A DNA stretch of 60,000 bases from Owenia fusiformis (Eukaryota > Annelida > Polychaeta > Sabellida > Oweniidae). Location: positions 9,329,278 to 9,389,277 of the forward strand of contig CAIIXF020000008.1 in NCBI GenBank assembly GCA_903813345.2, written 5' to 3'. Under the pieces are notes generated by a model. The model was given only the letters and a program-made list of their open reading frames with translations, was not told the origin of the DNA and made no database searches. Every line of letters begins with the position of its first letter. Position 1 is the first letter of the stretch. Positions 10,013 through 22,130 of the stretch are shown in pieces. The position numbers were made by a program, and so were the translations under genes.

Positions 10013-11236
10013 TGTAGTTATAAACTACACTCTGCCTAGTATGGACTATATTACAGTTAAGTAGCCCCACCCCCACAACCTATGCCTGTGGCAGCCTGGG
10101 TCATAAATCATTTAAATCCTACCACGCTGATCTTTTTTCAAGCAATCAGCAAGCTGGAAGGAAAACATGCTAAACATGTGCTCATTAACTTTGTGATGAC
10201 GTCTTAGGAAATAACCATATATAGAAAGTCATCCGTATTTTGACATTGAGCTTTGAATGGCTAAGCGAGTTCAGGAATTTATTGTAAACTGAAAAGGTTA
10301 AGACGAAGTTCTCTTTCAAGAAGCAAAGTCGAATGAATGCTGCAAGGATAATTTACATACACAGTAGCTGTTAGATCTTGTTTCACAATGTTCATTCTAG
10401 CCATTTAAATTTTTAAGTCCAAGTACAGAAAAACACTTAGCTTCTTTCTCTGTCAAAGTTAAATCATTAAATATTACAGATTCTTTTTATCATCAAAATC
10501 TTCTGTGTTGAATTTAATACTAGTAAAGCATGGCGAGTCATTGCATAACATCAGTCATTTGTTCACCTTAAGTTTTACAAGTCTAAGATATTGAATAAAA
10601 TTGTAAGATGTACGGGCGTACCCAGGGTTTTCCTAAGGGGGATGCATGTCTTCATCTAAAAAAACAATCTCCGTCATTATTAATGTACTTGTACTTGTAT
10701 GGCCTCATTCCAGTCATATTTGAAGTTGAAGTATTGAAAATCTTCTCTATTTCCCATTTCAAAAGTTTTGTTTAGCAGGCATAGAAGAGGTCATGGAAGA
10801 GGTCTCTTCCAGACTCTGGGCTGTAGTGATTGAAAAACTCAAGCCACTTGAGGAAATCTTTTATACCCAAGTAGTGCTGACTGCTCATTTCTTTCCAAAT
10901 AGATGTGTGCACCAACTTCTATCATTACTGCATCTACATCAAAACAAACATATTTTCTGAATTTTTTTAAAATGAAAGTTTGAAGTGTGCATGCAACTGT
11001 GTGTGTGTAACTCTACTGATCTGAATCTCATTGAAAGTTGTAAAATCAGAACAATCAAGGACTTTTGTATACTTTCTTTTGTATCTACTAATTGATGAGA
11101 TAATGTTTGCATGCAAGATAGGTTTAATACCTATCATGTATCACTAATCTCACAAAATAAAATATGATATAATCTCAATACGTAGTTACACACACATTAA
11201 TAAATCTCTGCATACAAATAACAACTGTTTTCATAG
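10013..11236. other. Region upstream of consortin; 5' exon not located
   Basis: The first coding exon of consortin is preceded by a splice acceptor at 11235-11236, so at least one 5' UTR exon and the promoter should lie in or before this stretch. I could not identify them. A fragment near 10615-10650 (GGGCGTACCCAGGGTTTTCC) looks like a MITE end. Confidence 0.4.
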
Positions 11237-11252
11237 ATGAATTGGAGTCAAG

Positions 11253-14200
11253 ATGTCTGAACCTGGACCTACCCCAGACAACAAGAAACAGTCAAAGACT
11301 GAAGACAATGAAGAAAAGATTGAATTTGATATTGAGTCCAGTCCTGATAAGCTAGAGAACACAAAAAAATCTCTTGAGGAAGACAACCCTGTTGAAGATT
11401 TAGCAAAGAAAGATGATGATGATGAGGAGGAGGAAGAAAGTGAGTACTTTTTTCCTGAGAATATTAGCTTTTATAATCTAGTATTGTTCTCTGGCATTTT
11501 AGGATTGTTAATTTTTGCCAATATCTTGAATCCTTGATGTATTCCAAAAATTCTAACTGTATATAAAAAGTGTGTTGGTCTCTTACACTGACCTAAAGAA
11601 AGATCCTACCCCCAGTTTACACATTATACACAATAAAAATCATGAAAGAAGTTTGATTTTCTGATTATGACATATATTGGCCCTGTGCTAACTTTATTTA
11701 AAATGCAAGACACGTCTTTAATTATGCAGTTCAAATCATGAAAAAATTTAGGTATGACCCATAAATGTGAAGTCAATTACAAGCTTTGGCAACAATTAAG
11801 GAATATCCAATTACCATTCTCACAATAACATGAAATCAATTACATTTCAGTGGAGTGTAAAATTAATTAACATTTTGATTTTGTTAATTTCAGCTTACAT
11901 CTGGATACAATGCCCTGGTTAATTAATTCACATTGTTAAAATGAGTTGAGTCAATGAATTCAAAATTAATTACATTTAAGGAATATTAAGAAAGCTTAAC
12001 CACCTAGTGATTAACTAATAGCTGACTGCTTTCTCATATTTTTGTGACATCATGATACTGTGGGGTAGAATAAACTAAACCACAATATACTAGCCTGATG
12101 CACAAAATGTAATCCTTAGCCAGGATGATAAAATGAAAGTAAATTGCAATGGAACTAGAGAACTATATCTTTCTATTGTTCTAGGCCTTGGGTTTAGCAT
12201 GAAAGATGTCTACTATATGGAGACTTCAGGCAGGGTGAGCCTTTATGAGAGAGGTTGCGAGTATCTAGTGAAGAAAAAGAGGAAACTTGCCCTCAGGTGT
12301 TTCTTGGGTTGTCTGACAGGGCTTAAAGAGAATAGTGGCTTTCCATACCTTCCACAGTGCCTGCATAAGGTAAGGCGGCATCTTGCTTCATTTTGTAATT
12401 GTAGATTTTTCATAACTAATTTTTTAGTGGGTGGGTGGTACAACTTTTTTGTGATGGTTGTTCGTGTTTTGCTGTCGGTGTCTGTAACAAATTCACAACT
12501 TCCAACAACTTTACAAATACTGATTAGACTGGCTTCAATTTTTTCAAAATCATCTACTAGTTCTCAGACGTTCAAATCTAATTTGAGATTTGACCTTCAA
12601 TGACCTTCTCAAGGTCAAAAAGTCAGAAAGGTATTTTTCAACTTGCTTCAAATTGACTATTGCCTTGTTGCTTTGTTGTTTAAGCAATTAATTTGGAGCA
12701 CTTTTAAAGAGCCATTTGTGCCTTTCATTCCAAGGTCTCAGTTTTTCAATTGTCTTTGGTCATATTACCTATATGTGTTTAATTATGATTAGTTAACTTA
12801 CAAATCCATTGTCACAATAATACACATCTTCGCACACCTGGTCTTTACTGCGACCAAGGGGAGTCGAGTGAACAAAGATGAATAATACAAGCATCAGCCT
12901 TAAACATACAAAATTTAGTTATTGACTTTTGAGGTGGTAATGACTTTTCATTGTTATCCTAACCTAACTCAGTGAGACTGATTTATTAATAGAAGGTCAA
13001 GGTCAATAGGTCAAGGTTTTTCAAGAACATGCTCCAGTAGCCACTATTGCGCTGTAAGCAAATCTGCACATGGCGTCCAAAATGTCCCTACCTGACTTTT
13101 ACCTGTGAGTATTAGGCAAACATAGAGTGTATGAGAATGACCTCAAGACAATTACAGACCTAAAAAGTGAAATCATATGTGTCATTCAGGCTAATACCTG
13201 CTGAGGAATGCATTCGGATTATTGACAACTGTGCTGGTTTGTCTACCAGGCGATGATGGCCAAACCTGAAGCATGTTGTTCAAACTGCGGTAACATTGTG
13301 TCTATCAGTCTGATGGTCATGGAATAGGGTAGGGTGGTAGGAAAGTGAATGATGTACAAATGTGTGAACTATCAGGGAGTAAGTTTTTAGAATGACAAAG
13401 AATGAGGAAAATGCAGGGTTTCCATTTTTAACCACCCTGTACTAAACAATTGCACCATTTAATAGATTGTATTTGCTATTTTCTAGGTTGCAGACATCTA
13501 CTTTGAGCAAGAAGAATGTATCCTTTTGAATGACATGATATAATTGACCATGCTTGATATATTCAACATAAAGTTTGGTAGGGTTGGTGGTAACCTAAAT
13601 GATCATAGGCCACTCATCGCAATGAACAAGTTTGTAATGGATATACTGGAGCCATCCCTCCGCCTATCTGTCCTTTATCCTTTTGTCTATTCATGAATAT
13701 TTCTGTCTCTACTTTGGAATAACTCTGCTTTGAAATGGAGTAACTCTAACAGTAACTCTACATCATCTAAGAAGTACACGATTTTGTCTTAACTTATACC
13801 AGATCAAAAGGCAATTCAGTTTATCCAAGCTGAGAAGATGTATTATGAATCAGCCTTGATTGACACTTCTGAATTACAGCAAAAACTAGGTAAATTGATG
13901 CATTTGTAATTCTTTAATATGGCAGCTATATTTTATTGTAATATCACCATAATGATTTTTGTTGAAGTGACATAAATGTTTTTGAAGCAGACCATACCTT
14001 TGCACCTATGTAGTAATTCTGTTGATACTTAGTATTTTACAATTTGTTTGCTACTAAGGGTTGTCCCAATGAAAATTCTTGAATTAATTTTTATAGGTTA
14101 ATTGTTATGCCAGTTGAATTCATGTGCAAACAATACATTGAATTGTGTTGGGGGCTAGGCTGATAGCATTATTGCCGTCCCCCTTTGAACTATTTGCTGT

Positions 14201-16828
14201 GGCTCTCTTGGATGTTATTCAAATACTTAGACTTAGGATTACCCTCATATTCTCGTTGTATTTTGTCAAGTTGTCTGAGGAAGTGTGAATATTGTGAAAA
14301 ATGAAAACAGTACAGTGAGAGTGAAAACAGCCATTTGTTTATTGTAGAAGAACGTCGACAACAGAAGCAAAATGATTCCCCAAATGATGATGACCCCCAT
14401 GCTAATAAGATTGAAGTCCTCAGAGCAGATGAGTATGAGAACCTTGCCAGAGTATGTATGGAAAAACAGCAGTAAGTTTTATAAATTCAATTTAATTGTT
14501 TGGGAATAAGAAAATATAAAAAACAAAAAAACTTGGACATTTCTCATATTAATTGGTAAATAAGAGTTGTTGTTTTTTCAAATAAATACTAATCACCAAA
14601 ATTTCGAAATTCAATACAATATGATATGTATTTTAGAACACATTGAAATTCGACTTTCAATTAATCTTGACCTTAACATAACTGAACAGAACCTTCTAGA
14701 CCTAGAATTGACAATATTGGTGTTTTCTAGAGCCCAGTTGGCCTTAGAATATCAGGGCAAAGCCACTAAGCTAAGGCAGCAAGTGTATGGAGACGATCAC
14801 CCAAAGACTAACAAGAGCCTTGACTTTTTCACTGTGCTTTATGGAGAGGTTGGGAAGAGACAATACACAGGTAATTCCATGAACTGAACAATAAATTTAA
14901 AAATCAAAAATGAATGTCAAGAAATGTCCACCCTTATGAATGAGGCTCAGTTACAAGTATATTTTAGGGCCTTGTTCTGAAAGAGTGATATTAAAACAAT
15001 GGAGTGTATGGAATGTGGAATCCTCTTCAAAACAAGGCTCACTTACCAAATGGAAATATATCACAAGATATTATATTGTTATGGTATGTACAAGGGCCGA
15101 GCAATATATTCGCTACTTTTTGCTTTATTTTCGTTTATATTTGTTTATTTCCATTGACATTTGGTACAGACATAGAGTGTAGAGTTCCGCATCTTTTGAT
15201 TCCATTTTCAAACCCATTGCCAAATATGGCAAAAAATTATGGTTGTCATAGCAACGGGAGGAATGAGCCACCGGAGCTGCCCATAATTTTACTGCAATTG
15301 CACATGCAACAATATCTTTATATGCCCATTTCTCATAACAAAAACATTAAGTTTGGGTAATTTTTATAAACATTGTTTACTGGACATTGATCCAATATTC
15401 AGAACAATGGTTGTGATGTCATAGATGTTCTTTTCAAACAATAAAGAGGTCACAATTGATCCGCATATGCATCACAAAAGGGAGACTCTGCTTCCTGAGT
15501 TGCATCAAGAAGCAAGCATGGTAAATGCTAATCTAAAAGAACAGAGACTTTGTATAAAAATATCAGTGAAAAAGGGACACACATTAAAAAAAGCTGTGGA
15601 GGAATGTAGAACTACATATGGGGAAGCTTGTGGGAGCTTTTACTTTATTAGACATTGTGCGACTTTGAAATTTTCGGCAAACTGAAGAATAAGCTACGCG
15701 GGCAGAGGTTTGGTGACCGTGAAGAAGTGGTTGAGGCCGTCCATAAGGCCCTAAAAGACCTATATGGAAATGGAAACGGACTGCAACAGGCCTATCAAGA
15801 CTGGCTTTCCCGATGTAGAAAATGCATAGCTGCAGATGGACACTATTTTGAGAATGAGGCATGGAATGAGGAGTAACTGTCTTAATTAACAAAAAGGACA
15901 TTCTGTATGAAAGTTGTTTTCTGAAACATTGTCACAAATGTCAGCTCCGGTGGTCACTATCAACCAATATTCAATGCCATGTAAAATATTACGGATGTAA
16001 CCAAATAAATGCACATTTGGTGATATTACAGAAAAATGTTTTTTCTATTATTTAGGAAAATTTCAGGTAAGATACTGTATTATTAAATATTTGAGAGCAA
16101 AAAGTAGCGAATATATTGCTCGGCCCTTGTATATTCAATCAATCACAGAATGAGAAATATGACTGTGAGATAATAATGTTGATTTTACTTTTGCTTTCTT
16201 AGTTTGAATGTTCAATAAAAAGTACTTAGTACATGTCTAAATTTGCTTTCAGATTCTATGAAGAAATTCACAGATATGCCTGTACCTCCTGGTGCTGAGA
16301 CACTTGGGGCTGGGAGTCCAGGCCTACGTAACAGAAAGACAGGGGAAGGGGCAGATTCCACCACAGAAACAACACAAGCCACTTCAACACAATCTGTCCA
16401 ATATGAAGAGCCAGAAGTTAGGGAACAGGGTAATTTTTTATTATTTATCTTTTTGAATTCAAATAGTAGGTTTGGTGGAATGTTCATACAAGACCTTTGT
16501 TAAATTGACAAGACCTTTGTCTAATCTGTATGTAAAATCCTAGTACCAATTAAAAAAGGGAATCTTTCTGATTGACAGATTTTATATGTTAGGTCTAAAA
16601 TATGGTTCAATTATAAATTTTGTTATTTCAGAGGAATGGATCTCACAAAGCCTGTTGTTGATACTACTCCTCGTCTGCAGCTTGGTGCTGGGTGCAATGT
16701 TGGCATTTGTCTACTGCCAGTTAACGCCAATGTCAACAACTTGTGCTACCATTAAAAATGAAACAAACTATTATTTCTTAAGACTGAAGTATTATTACTA
16801 TTACTATACAAAGAAATCAAGTGGATAG
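11253..16828 (+). CDS. CNST: Consortin-like single-pass membrane protein
   Basis: Eight coding exons join in phase: 11253-11439, 12185-12369, 13487-13517, 13803-13889, 14348-14471, 14731-14870, 16253-16429 and 16632-16828 (375 aa). The N-terminus is acidic and disordered. Residues of about 65-240 form helical, TPR-like repeats that recall vertebrate consortin, including a SLYERGCEYLVKKKRKLALR stretch, YQKAIQFIQAEKMYYESALI across a 31-nt micro-exon junction, and a LALEYQGKATKLRQQVYGDD segment. The last exon gives one hydrophobic segment (SLLLILLLVCSLVLGAML) near the C-terminus, as in the Consortin_C domain. Human consortin binds GGA adaptors and helps move connexins from the trans-Golgi to the plasma membrane. 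This copy is about half the human length, mainly through a short N-terminus. ATG at 11253 is the first in its exon. Confidence 0.85.
12590..13015. repeat. Possible MITE with TGACCTT ends (consortin intron)
   Basis: TGACCTTCAATGACCTTC at about 12591 and the oppositely oriented GAAGGTCAAGGTCAATAGG at about 12992 form a short imperfect inverted pair in the intron after exon 2. No duplication was identified. Confidence 0.3.
15091..16129 (+). mobile_element. Internally deleted mariner in consortin intron
   Basis: Perfect 34-bp terminal inverted repeats (15091-15124 and 16096-16129) begin CAAGGGCCGAGCAATATATT and are flanked by TA on both sides (15089-15090, 16130-16131), the mariner/Tc1 target. 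Inside, 15520-15655 encodes a helix-turn-helix-like stretch (KISVKKGHTLKKAVEECRTT, then YGEACGSFYFIRH). It passes after a frame break into CDFEIFGKLKNKLRGQRFGD (15655-15876), the recognisable C-terminal end of mariner transposases. The catalytic core between them is missing, so it is a dead deletion derivative. Confidence 0.9.
15425..15876 (+). pseudogene. Mariner transposase remnant (core deleted, frameshifted)
   Basis: Two overlapping frames, 15425-15685 and 15655-15876, carry the N-terminal DNA-binding part and the C-terminal tail of a mariner transposase. The portion with the first two catalytic aspartates is absent, and the join near 15655 is out of frame. The C-terminal frame ends with CIAADGHYFENE, matching the family's usual ending. 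Confidence 0.8.
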
Positions 16829-17530
16829 TACATCCACATGTGTTAAAACACATATTTATGAATTATGAAGAATCATGGACTTGAAGAGATCTTTAAGTCT
16901 CTGTAATTATGTGTCATTTCTATGATTATGTGTCATCTCTGTAATTATGTGTCATCTCCATGATTCTGTCAAATAGAGTAAGAAGTTTTCCATCTTCAGT
17001 TTTTCACTTTTGTAAATGTGAATTTTCTAAAAGTTTTCCAAAAGGAAATTGCTCCATGAATTATTCTGATGAAGTTATTCCATTTGGAAAAAATATTGAG
17101 CCTTTGAAGAACATAAGGTGAAATTCATGAAAATGCAATGATTGATCATTTCTACCTTAGTTTCGTTTTATTACTAATGGATGAAATGTCCCTGTCAACA
17201 TGTAGTTTACCATCTTTAGGATAGTACATAGTATTTAATTAGTAGCTACTCAATGATACATGTGAGGGTATAGAAGATTAAAACTCAAGTGACATTTTTC
17301 TATTTTAAAAGATCCGTCCAATAATTTTTGTATTATGTGTAGTGTCATGTCTTCAAGTATAAGTACATTTTATAGTGGGAAAGTTGTAATAGACATCTAG
17401 CATTAGATAGACAAAATTCCATATTATTGTTACAATGTTGAAATAAGGCAGCTGGTCTGTCAGTAACTAAAAATATAATAGAACCATTCTTTGTATATAA
17501 AATAAAATCTGGGTTTCTTTGTTATATTAT
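16829..17530 (+). other. 3' UTR of the consortin gene
   Basis: AT-rich sequence after the stop codon at 16826-16828. A tandem of ATTATGTGTCAT(T/C)TCT units lies at about 16906-16962. The most plausible cleavage signal is AATAAA at 17501-17506. Confidence 0.6.
17501..17506 (+). promoter_or_regulatory. Polyadenylation signal for consortin
   Basis: AATAAA about 670 nt past the stop. It fits the approach to the convergent LPMO gene, whose own signal is at 17839-17844. Confidence 0.5.
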
Positions 17531-17838
17531 AGTATGAAAAAAAATTGAGACTTTGGCCAACAAGCATGCTATTCACCAAAATGTACAGCCTCTTCGAGAA
17601 ATATCAGTGAGGGAGAACTTTCATAAATTACTGAACCAAATATTTTGTTATTACATGTTTGAAGGACATGTGTTAAGATAAAATGAAATTTCATATCACT
17701 GTCCGAAAAAAAAATTTAAAAATCTAAAAAATCACTTCATATGGGACTATGGCATCACACAGCTGTCTGTCTGGACATGGATTAAAACATCTCAAACTAC
17801 CTCAAGCAAAGACAAGATCAACTCAAAAATGCAATTGT

Positions 17839-17844
17839 TTTATT
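17839..17844 (-). promoter_or_regulatory. Polyadenylation signal for LPMO gene
   Basis: AATAAA on the minus strand, 35 nt past the stop codon, giving a very short 3' UTR. Confidence 0.55.
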
Positions 17845-17878
17845 ACTGATCCTTTCGAACAAACAACTTTTTAAATGT

Positions 17879-20508
17879 TTAAATACAGTAACACTGGTCG
17901 GGAGGACAGTTGCCAATAGCACAGTTATCTATGCACCACTGGTCCATCCCTGGCATTGTCTCCCACTCTGGGGTAGGGTAGCAGCTCCCCCCAGTTGGAG
18001 GGGTAGTGGTTGCAGTGGTAGTGGTAGTCACTATGGTAGCAGTAGTGGGTTCTGTAGTAGTTTGTGTCACAATAATCCCAGCTGTAGTTGTTGGTGCAGC
18101 TGTAGTGGTGTCTCCAGCAGCTGTAGTGGTGTCTCCAGCAGCTGTAGTTGGAGATGGAGTGTAGTCACCAATACTTATATCTGCACAACTGTAGAATTGT
18201 TCCTGTTCGCCACATCCCAGACATTCTGTGCCATCTGGGTCTACTCCCCAACTGTTACCTTGATTGGAGAAATACCATTTAATTAAATATGTGCAAAATG
18301 TTGGCTCCTAAGATTGTGGAAAAGATGCTATTCGTACTCCCAACTGTGGAATACATAAGGGCATTCAAAGTTAAATATATGTATAATCATACCTGCATTG
18401 AACAGGTTAATAAGTGAAACACAGCTGCATGGAACAATTTCAGAGAAACTTTTCGCATTGAACAGATTCAGTGAATTACACCTGGATTATATAGGCGCTG
18501 AGTAGTAAACCTGCATTGAATAGACTGAGTGAAACATACCTGCACTGAACAGATTTGGCGAAATATGCCTGGGTTCAGCAGATTCAGTTAAACATTCCTG
18601 CATTGAACAGATTTGGTAAAACATACTGAACAGGTTCAATGACATACCTGCATTGAATAGATTCACTGAAACACACCTGCATTGAACAGATTTGGTAAAA
18701 CATACCTGCACTGAACAGGTTCAATGACATACCTGCATTGAATAGATTCACAGAAACACACCTGCATTGAACAGATTTGGTAAAACATACCTGCACTGAA
18801 CAGGTTCGGTCGGTGACATACCTGCATTGAATAGAATCACATAAACATACCTGCATTGAACAGATTCAGAGAAACATTCACGCATTGAACAGGTTTATTG
18901 ACATACCTGCATTATACTTCCATTGTAAGACACATTGGGAGCAGGACAGACCAGCTGGCAACTGTACAGACACAGTGAAGTTTCTTCTACTGTCATCTGG
19001 GAGAGGGTACCTTGAATGAATCAATCATCATTTATTTATATTAGTTTTCTCATTCACAATCCACTCATCTTAGGATTTCTGATCTGCAGCATTATCATTT
19101 ACATTTATATATGGAGGAAAGGATTTTTGATATCACCTTGTGCCATGTACTGCTTCAGCTCCACCCAGAGAAAGGAGATTCTGGTTGAGACAATCATGTG
19201 TTATCGTTTTTGTGTAGTCATTGTTTGGACAAAGACGATACTCAAACCAGCCTTTGTGGTTGGCAATCAGATCAACGGTTACAGGTATGGCTGCCCCAAC
19301 CTATAATTGGATAATTTAGGGAACTGTCACCTAGAAGTTGTGGATACTGCAATAACTTTTTCACTGGGATTGTGGCAAGTATCCATTAAAAAATAATACT
19401 ATAGTATATTGTTCAGCGCAAGTTGTTGGATACTGGATTTGTAATGTAAATCAAGGGACTTATTTTGTATAGGTTATACCATTTTTTACTGGTATATGAT
19501 ACCTCATATGTAGCTCCAATAATCCCATTAGCGTATATTCCTCCTGCTTCATTGCGTCGTTCTCCATCATAGGGATCTCCACATACTCCACATTTTCCAT
19601 CATTCACATTCCAAAGATGCTTCAAGCATTAAAATTGCATTCATTGTGTGTTTTCAATTGAGCTAGGCCATCAGTTTGGAATACACTGACAAAAGATCAT
19701 GAGATATATTAGGCGTGTGTTGTTCTTTACCCTTTACATTTTCATTTCTTCACCCTTTATTAGTTCTAAGAAAGAATTTAAGGTAGGTAAAATGGAATGA
19801 GTAACTAAGTCTTCTTCTTCTGCCTACCTTAATTTGCAGCTTTATATCAAAGGTGAGGCCAGGGCAACCCCCTCGACCAAAAGCTCTTTCAAAATTATGT
19901 AGTTATCAATGTTCTGAGCAATTTCAAGCAATTTTTTGGGCTGAAGTTGTCAAATGGGATAAACACTGCTCTAAGAGATGAGTTATCAGGCCTGGGTGCC
20001 TTTACCACTGTTACTTACTGATGCTCCACCACAGTATAACTCAGCATCATCTACATTCACTGGGTTGTCAAACCCCCAGCGCCAAAGGCTGGAACGCCCA
20101 GGTGGCCAGATCAATCTAAAGTCATTGGGTGTCTTAGGTTATTACTGTTCATGTATATACAGTAGGCTAATTCAATAGAAATATCAATCATCTAACCTTT
20201 TGAAAAATGACATACGGTAAGTTAGTTTTCAGTTAAAAGCTATTTTAGGTGGCTACTTTGCTTGATCTACTTCAAATAGTGAACATTGGTTTGATTTTCA
20301 ATAAACAATTGATAGTAATCCCAACTGGAAGTTGAACCCAGTCAAATACACAGCTCCAAAATAACAAGGAGATTGGGTGACTGAGCAATGTAAATGTAGG
20401 TGTAAAGTTACAATTTTCTTGGATCTGTACATCTGACTGTAGTGCGTACCTTCCATGTCCATCAACACTTAACACCACTGCTAAAACAATACACAATGAT
20501 CTCAACAT
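17879..20508 (-). CDS. Secreted AA15 lytic polysaccharide monooxygenase
   Basis: Six exons join in phase: 20450-20508, 20019-20115, 19503-19619, 19137-19300, 18907-19010 and 17879-18258 (306 aa). Residues 1-17 are a signal peptide; cleavage leaves His18 as residue 1, followed by HGRLIWPPGRSSLWRWGF, the AA15 signature. His106 (IANHKGWFEYRLCP) is the second copper ligand of the histidine brace; Tyr203 (EQFYSCADI) fits the axial position. Numbered from the mature end these are 1, 89 and 186, the spacing expected of AA15 enzymes, which oxidatively cleave chitin or cellulose. Conserved Cys pairs (CGVCGDPYD, LSCSQCVLQW, ECLGCG) are present. After the catalytic domain come a Thr-rich linker with three ATTTAAGD(T)-type repeats and a short six-Cys module (GMDQWCIDNCAIGNCPPDQC) that may bind substrate. 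Expected outside the cell, in digestion or chitin remodelling. Confidence 0.93.
18387..18906 (-). repeat. Minisatellite of splice-donor-like units (LPMO intron 5)
   Basis: About 14-15 tandem units of 27-29 bp, consensus on the plus strand ACCTGCATTGAACAGRTTYR followed by RTGAAACAT. On the coding (minus) strand each unit reads AATGCAGGTATG. The genuine donor of exon 5 at 18906/18907 is AATGCAG|GTATGT, so the array starts exactly at the real splice site and repeats its sequence through the intron. Confidence 0.85.
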
Positions 20509-22130
20509 CTTCTATAGTTCCCTATGTCACTCCTATATCTTGGGCTGCTCAGAGGGTCTCTGGCTCTCAAATGTATGTTCCAATGAGTTGGGAATGAAAT
20601 GCTTCATTGTGTTTAAACTAAAGGTGTTAATGAAAGTTAAAGGTTATTTATGATATTAGAGATTATGCTATCATATGTCACCATACACTGTACACTCATG
20701 AGCACCAGACATAAACATTATGACGTCATATTCCCATAATTCACAAGTATTAAGTACAGTAACATACTCAGTCAATAATATGATATCCCATGATGCACAG
20801 GCGGGGTACAGGCAAAAATGTTGACCGCTTATTGACGAATCAGATGTGAGTATTTACACTGAGGTTCTAACAATAGTCCCAGGCAAGGTGTGTGCAATAA
20901 CTCAGGATGTACGTTATCTGGTAGGTTAATGATAAATAAATATACTGTGTCAAGGTTTTACAGGCCCAGTATTACTGAGGCTGTCAGGGTTCTAATTCTC
21001 CAATCATTTCTAACCAGAGGTTCCTTGTTGCTTTTTGTTACCATAGTAATCATGATGAAAACAAACTTAGAAGATATGCCGACAAAATAAATCATACAGT
21101 GAAAAAGCAGCACTAAGAAAACGTTTATAGGTATTAATACTATACTATAATGTTTTAAATTCTCCCAGAAATAGTCCAACAGAAATGTATGTGAACAACC
21201 ACATTGTTTATCTATACATCACATAATTTATTCATTTGAGGTCAACTGGTCCCATAAAGCAACATGAATATAATATATATTTTAAAAGATTGATATATAC
21301 AATTATTGACCTATTAGTTGACTATTAAAAAAACAACAGACCTAAGTCTGAAACTCTAAATTCAAATTGATATTATGGGTTGATGCCTGATGGGCAACCA
21401 AATCGAGTGGTCTTTAATTTTTTTTTTCATCCAAAATATAAAATTCATATTTCATCAAGTTTTCCCTCTGATTAATTATTCTGATGTCACCCAAATAGTT
21501 TAACTGTCAATGCATTGCAAAGACAATATTTAAAACTGTTGATTTCATTATTGTCACAGGTTTTCCTTTAAACTGCATATTCCCTTAACTTAAAATAACA
21601 CATCATTAATTATACAATTGAAAACAAAACCATGTCATATCATAGAATCATATAACTAGTACTATCAATTTTAATTTTTTCAAATCATCATATCTTTCTA
21701 ATTTGAGAAAACCAAAGTAACCCTTTAAGAACAATTAGCGAATATGCCAGGTGTAAAGAGTTCACAGTAGGTAACCTTCAAAATTACTTTTATTTTAATC
21801 ATGAGGTGGTTAATTTACGATTCTGTCATATCTGAACCACAATATTTTTCTACTTGTACATAATCACTATACATATTTAATGTGAGGTCCATTGTAAAAA
21901 GCATTATTACGATACACATGCTCATAAATGTTACAATTGTTCAGAAATAAGAAAATGAAAATCTCTTTTCTCTTTAGATGTTCTCCACATTCCTCATTGG
22001 ATAATAGTTCAGCGGATATGCTTCCAACACATACAAATCTCACTGTATAAAGTTAGCAAAGATTCATTCACCTCCCAATCTTCACCTACGAGCTACATAT
22101 CAAAGTTTTACTAATAACATGTTTAAGAGC
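20509..22130. other. LPMO promoter side and HYLS1 3' UTR
   Basis: The LPMO 5' flank (about 20509-20900) and the HYLS1 3' UTR (upward from about 21780) face each other in tandem. Minus-strand AATAAA candidates for HYLS1 lie at 21788-21793 and 21226-21231. No other exon is supported; the short opposing frames at 20890-21179 lack any domain. Confidence 0.45.

Noticed and set aside
12243-12443. Minus-strand frame opposite consortin exon 2
   Set aside because: It is the antisense shadow of a well-supported coding exon.
14940-15360. Two plus-strand frames in a consortin intron
   Set aside because: They cross the mariner left end and have no domain; the exon phases of consortin skip them cleanly.
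18062-18286. Cys/Ser-rich plus-strand frame
   Set aside because: It is the complement of the LPMO Thr-rich linker exon.
18387-18906. CRISPR-like array
   Set aside because: Units are contiguous minisatellite repeats with no unique spacers, in an animal intron.
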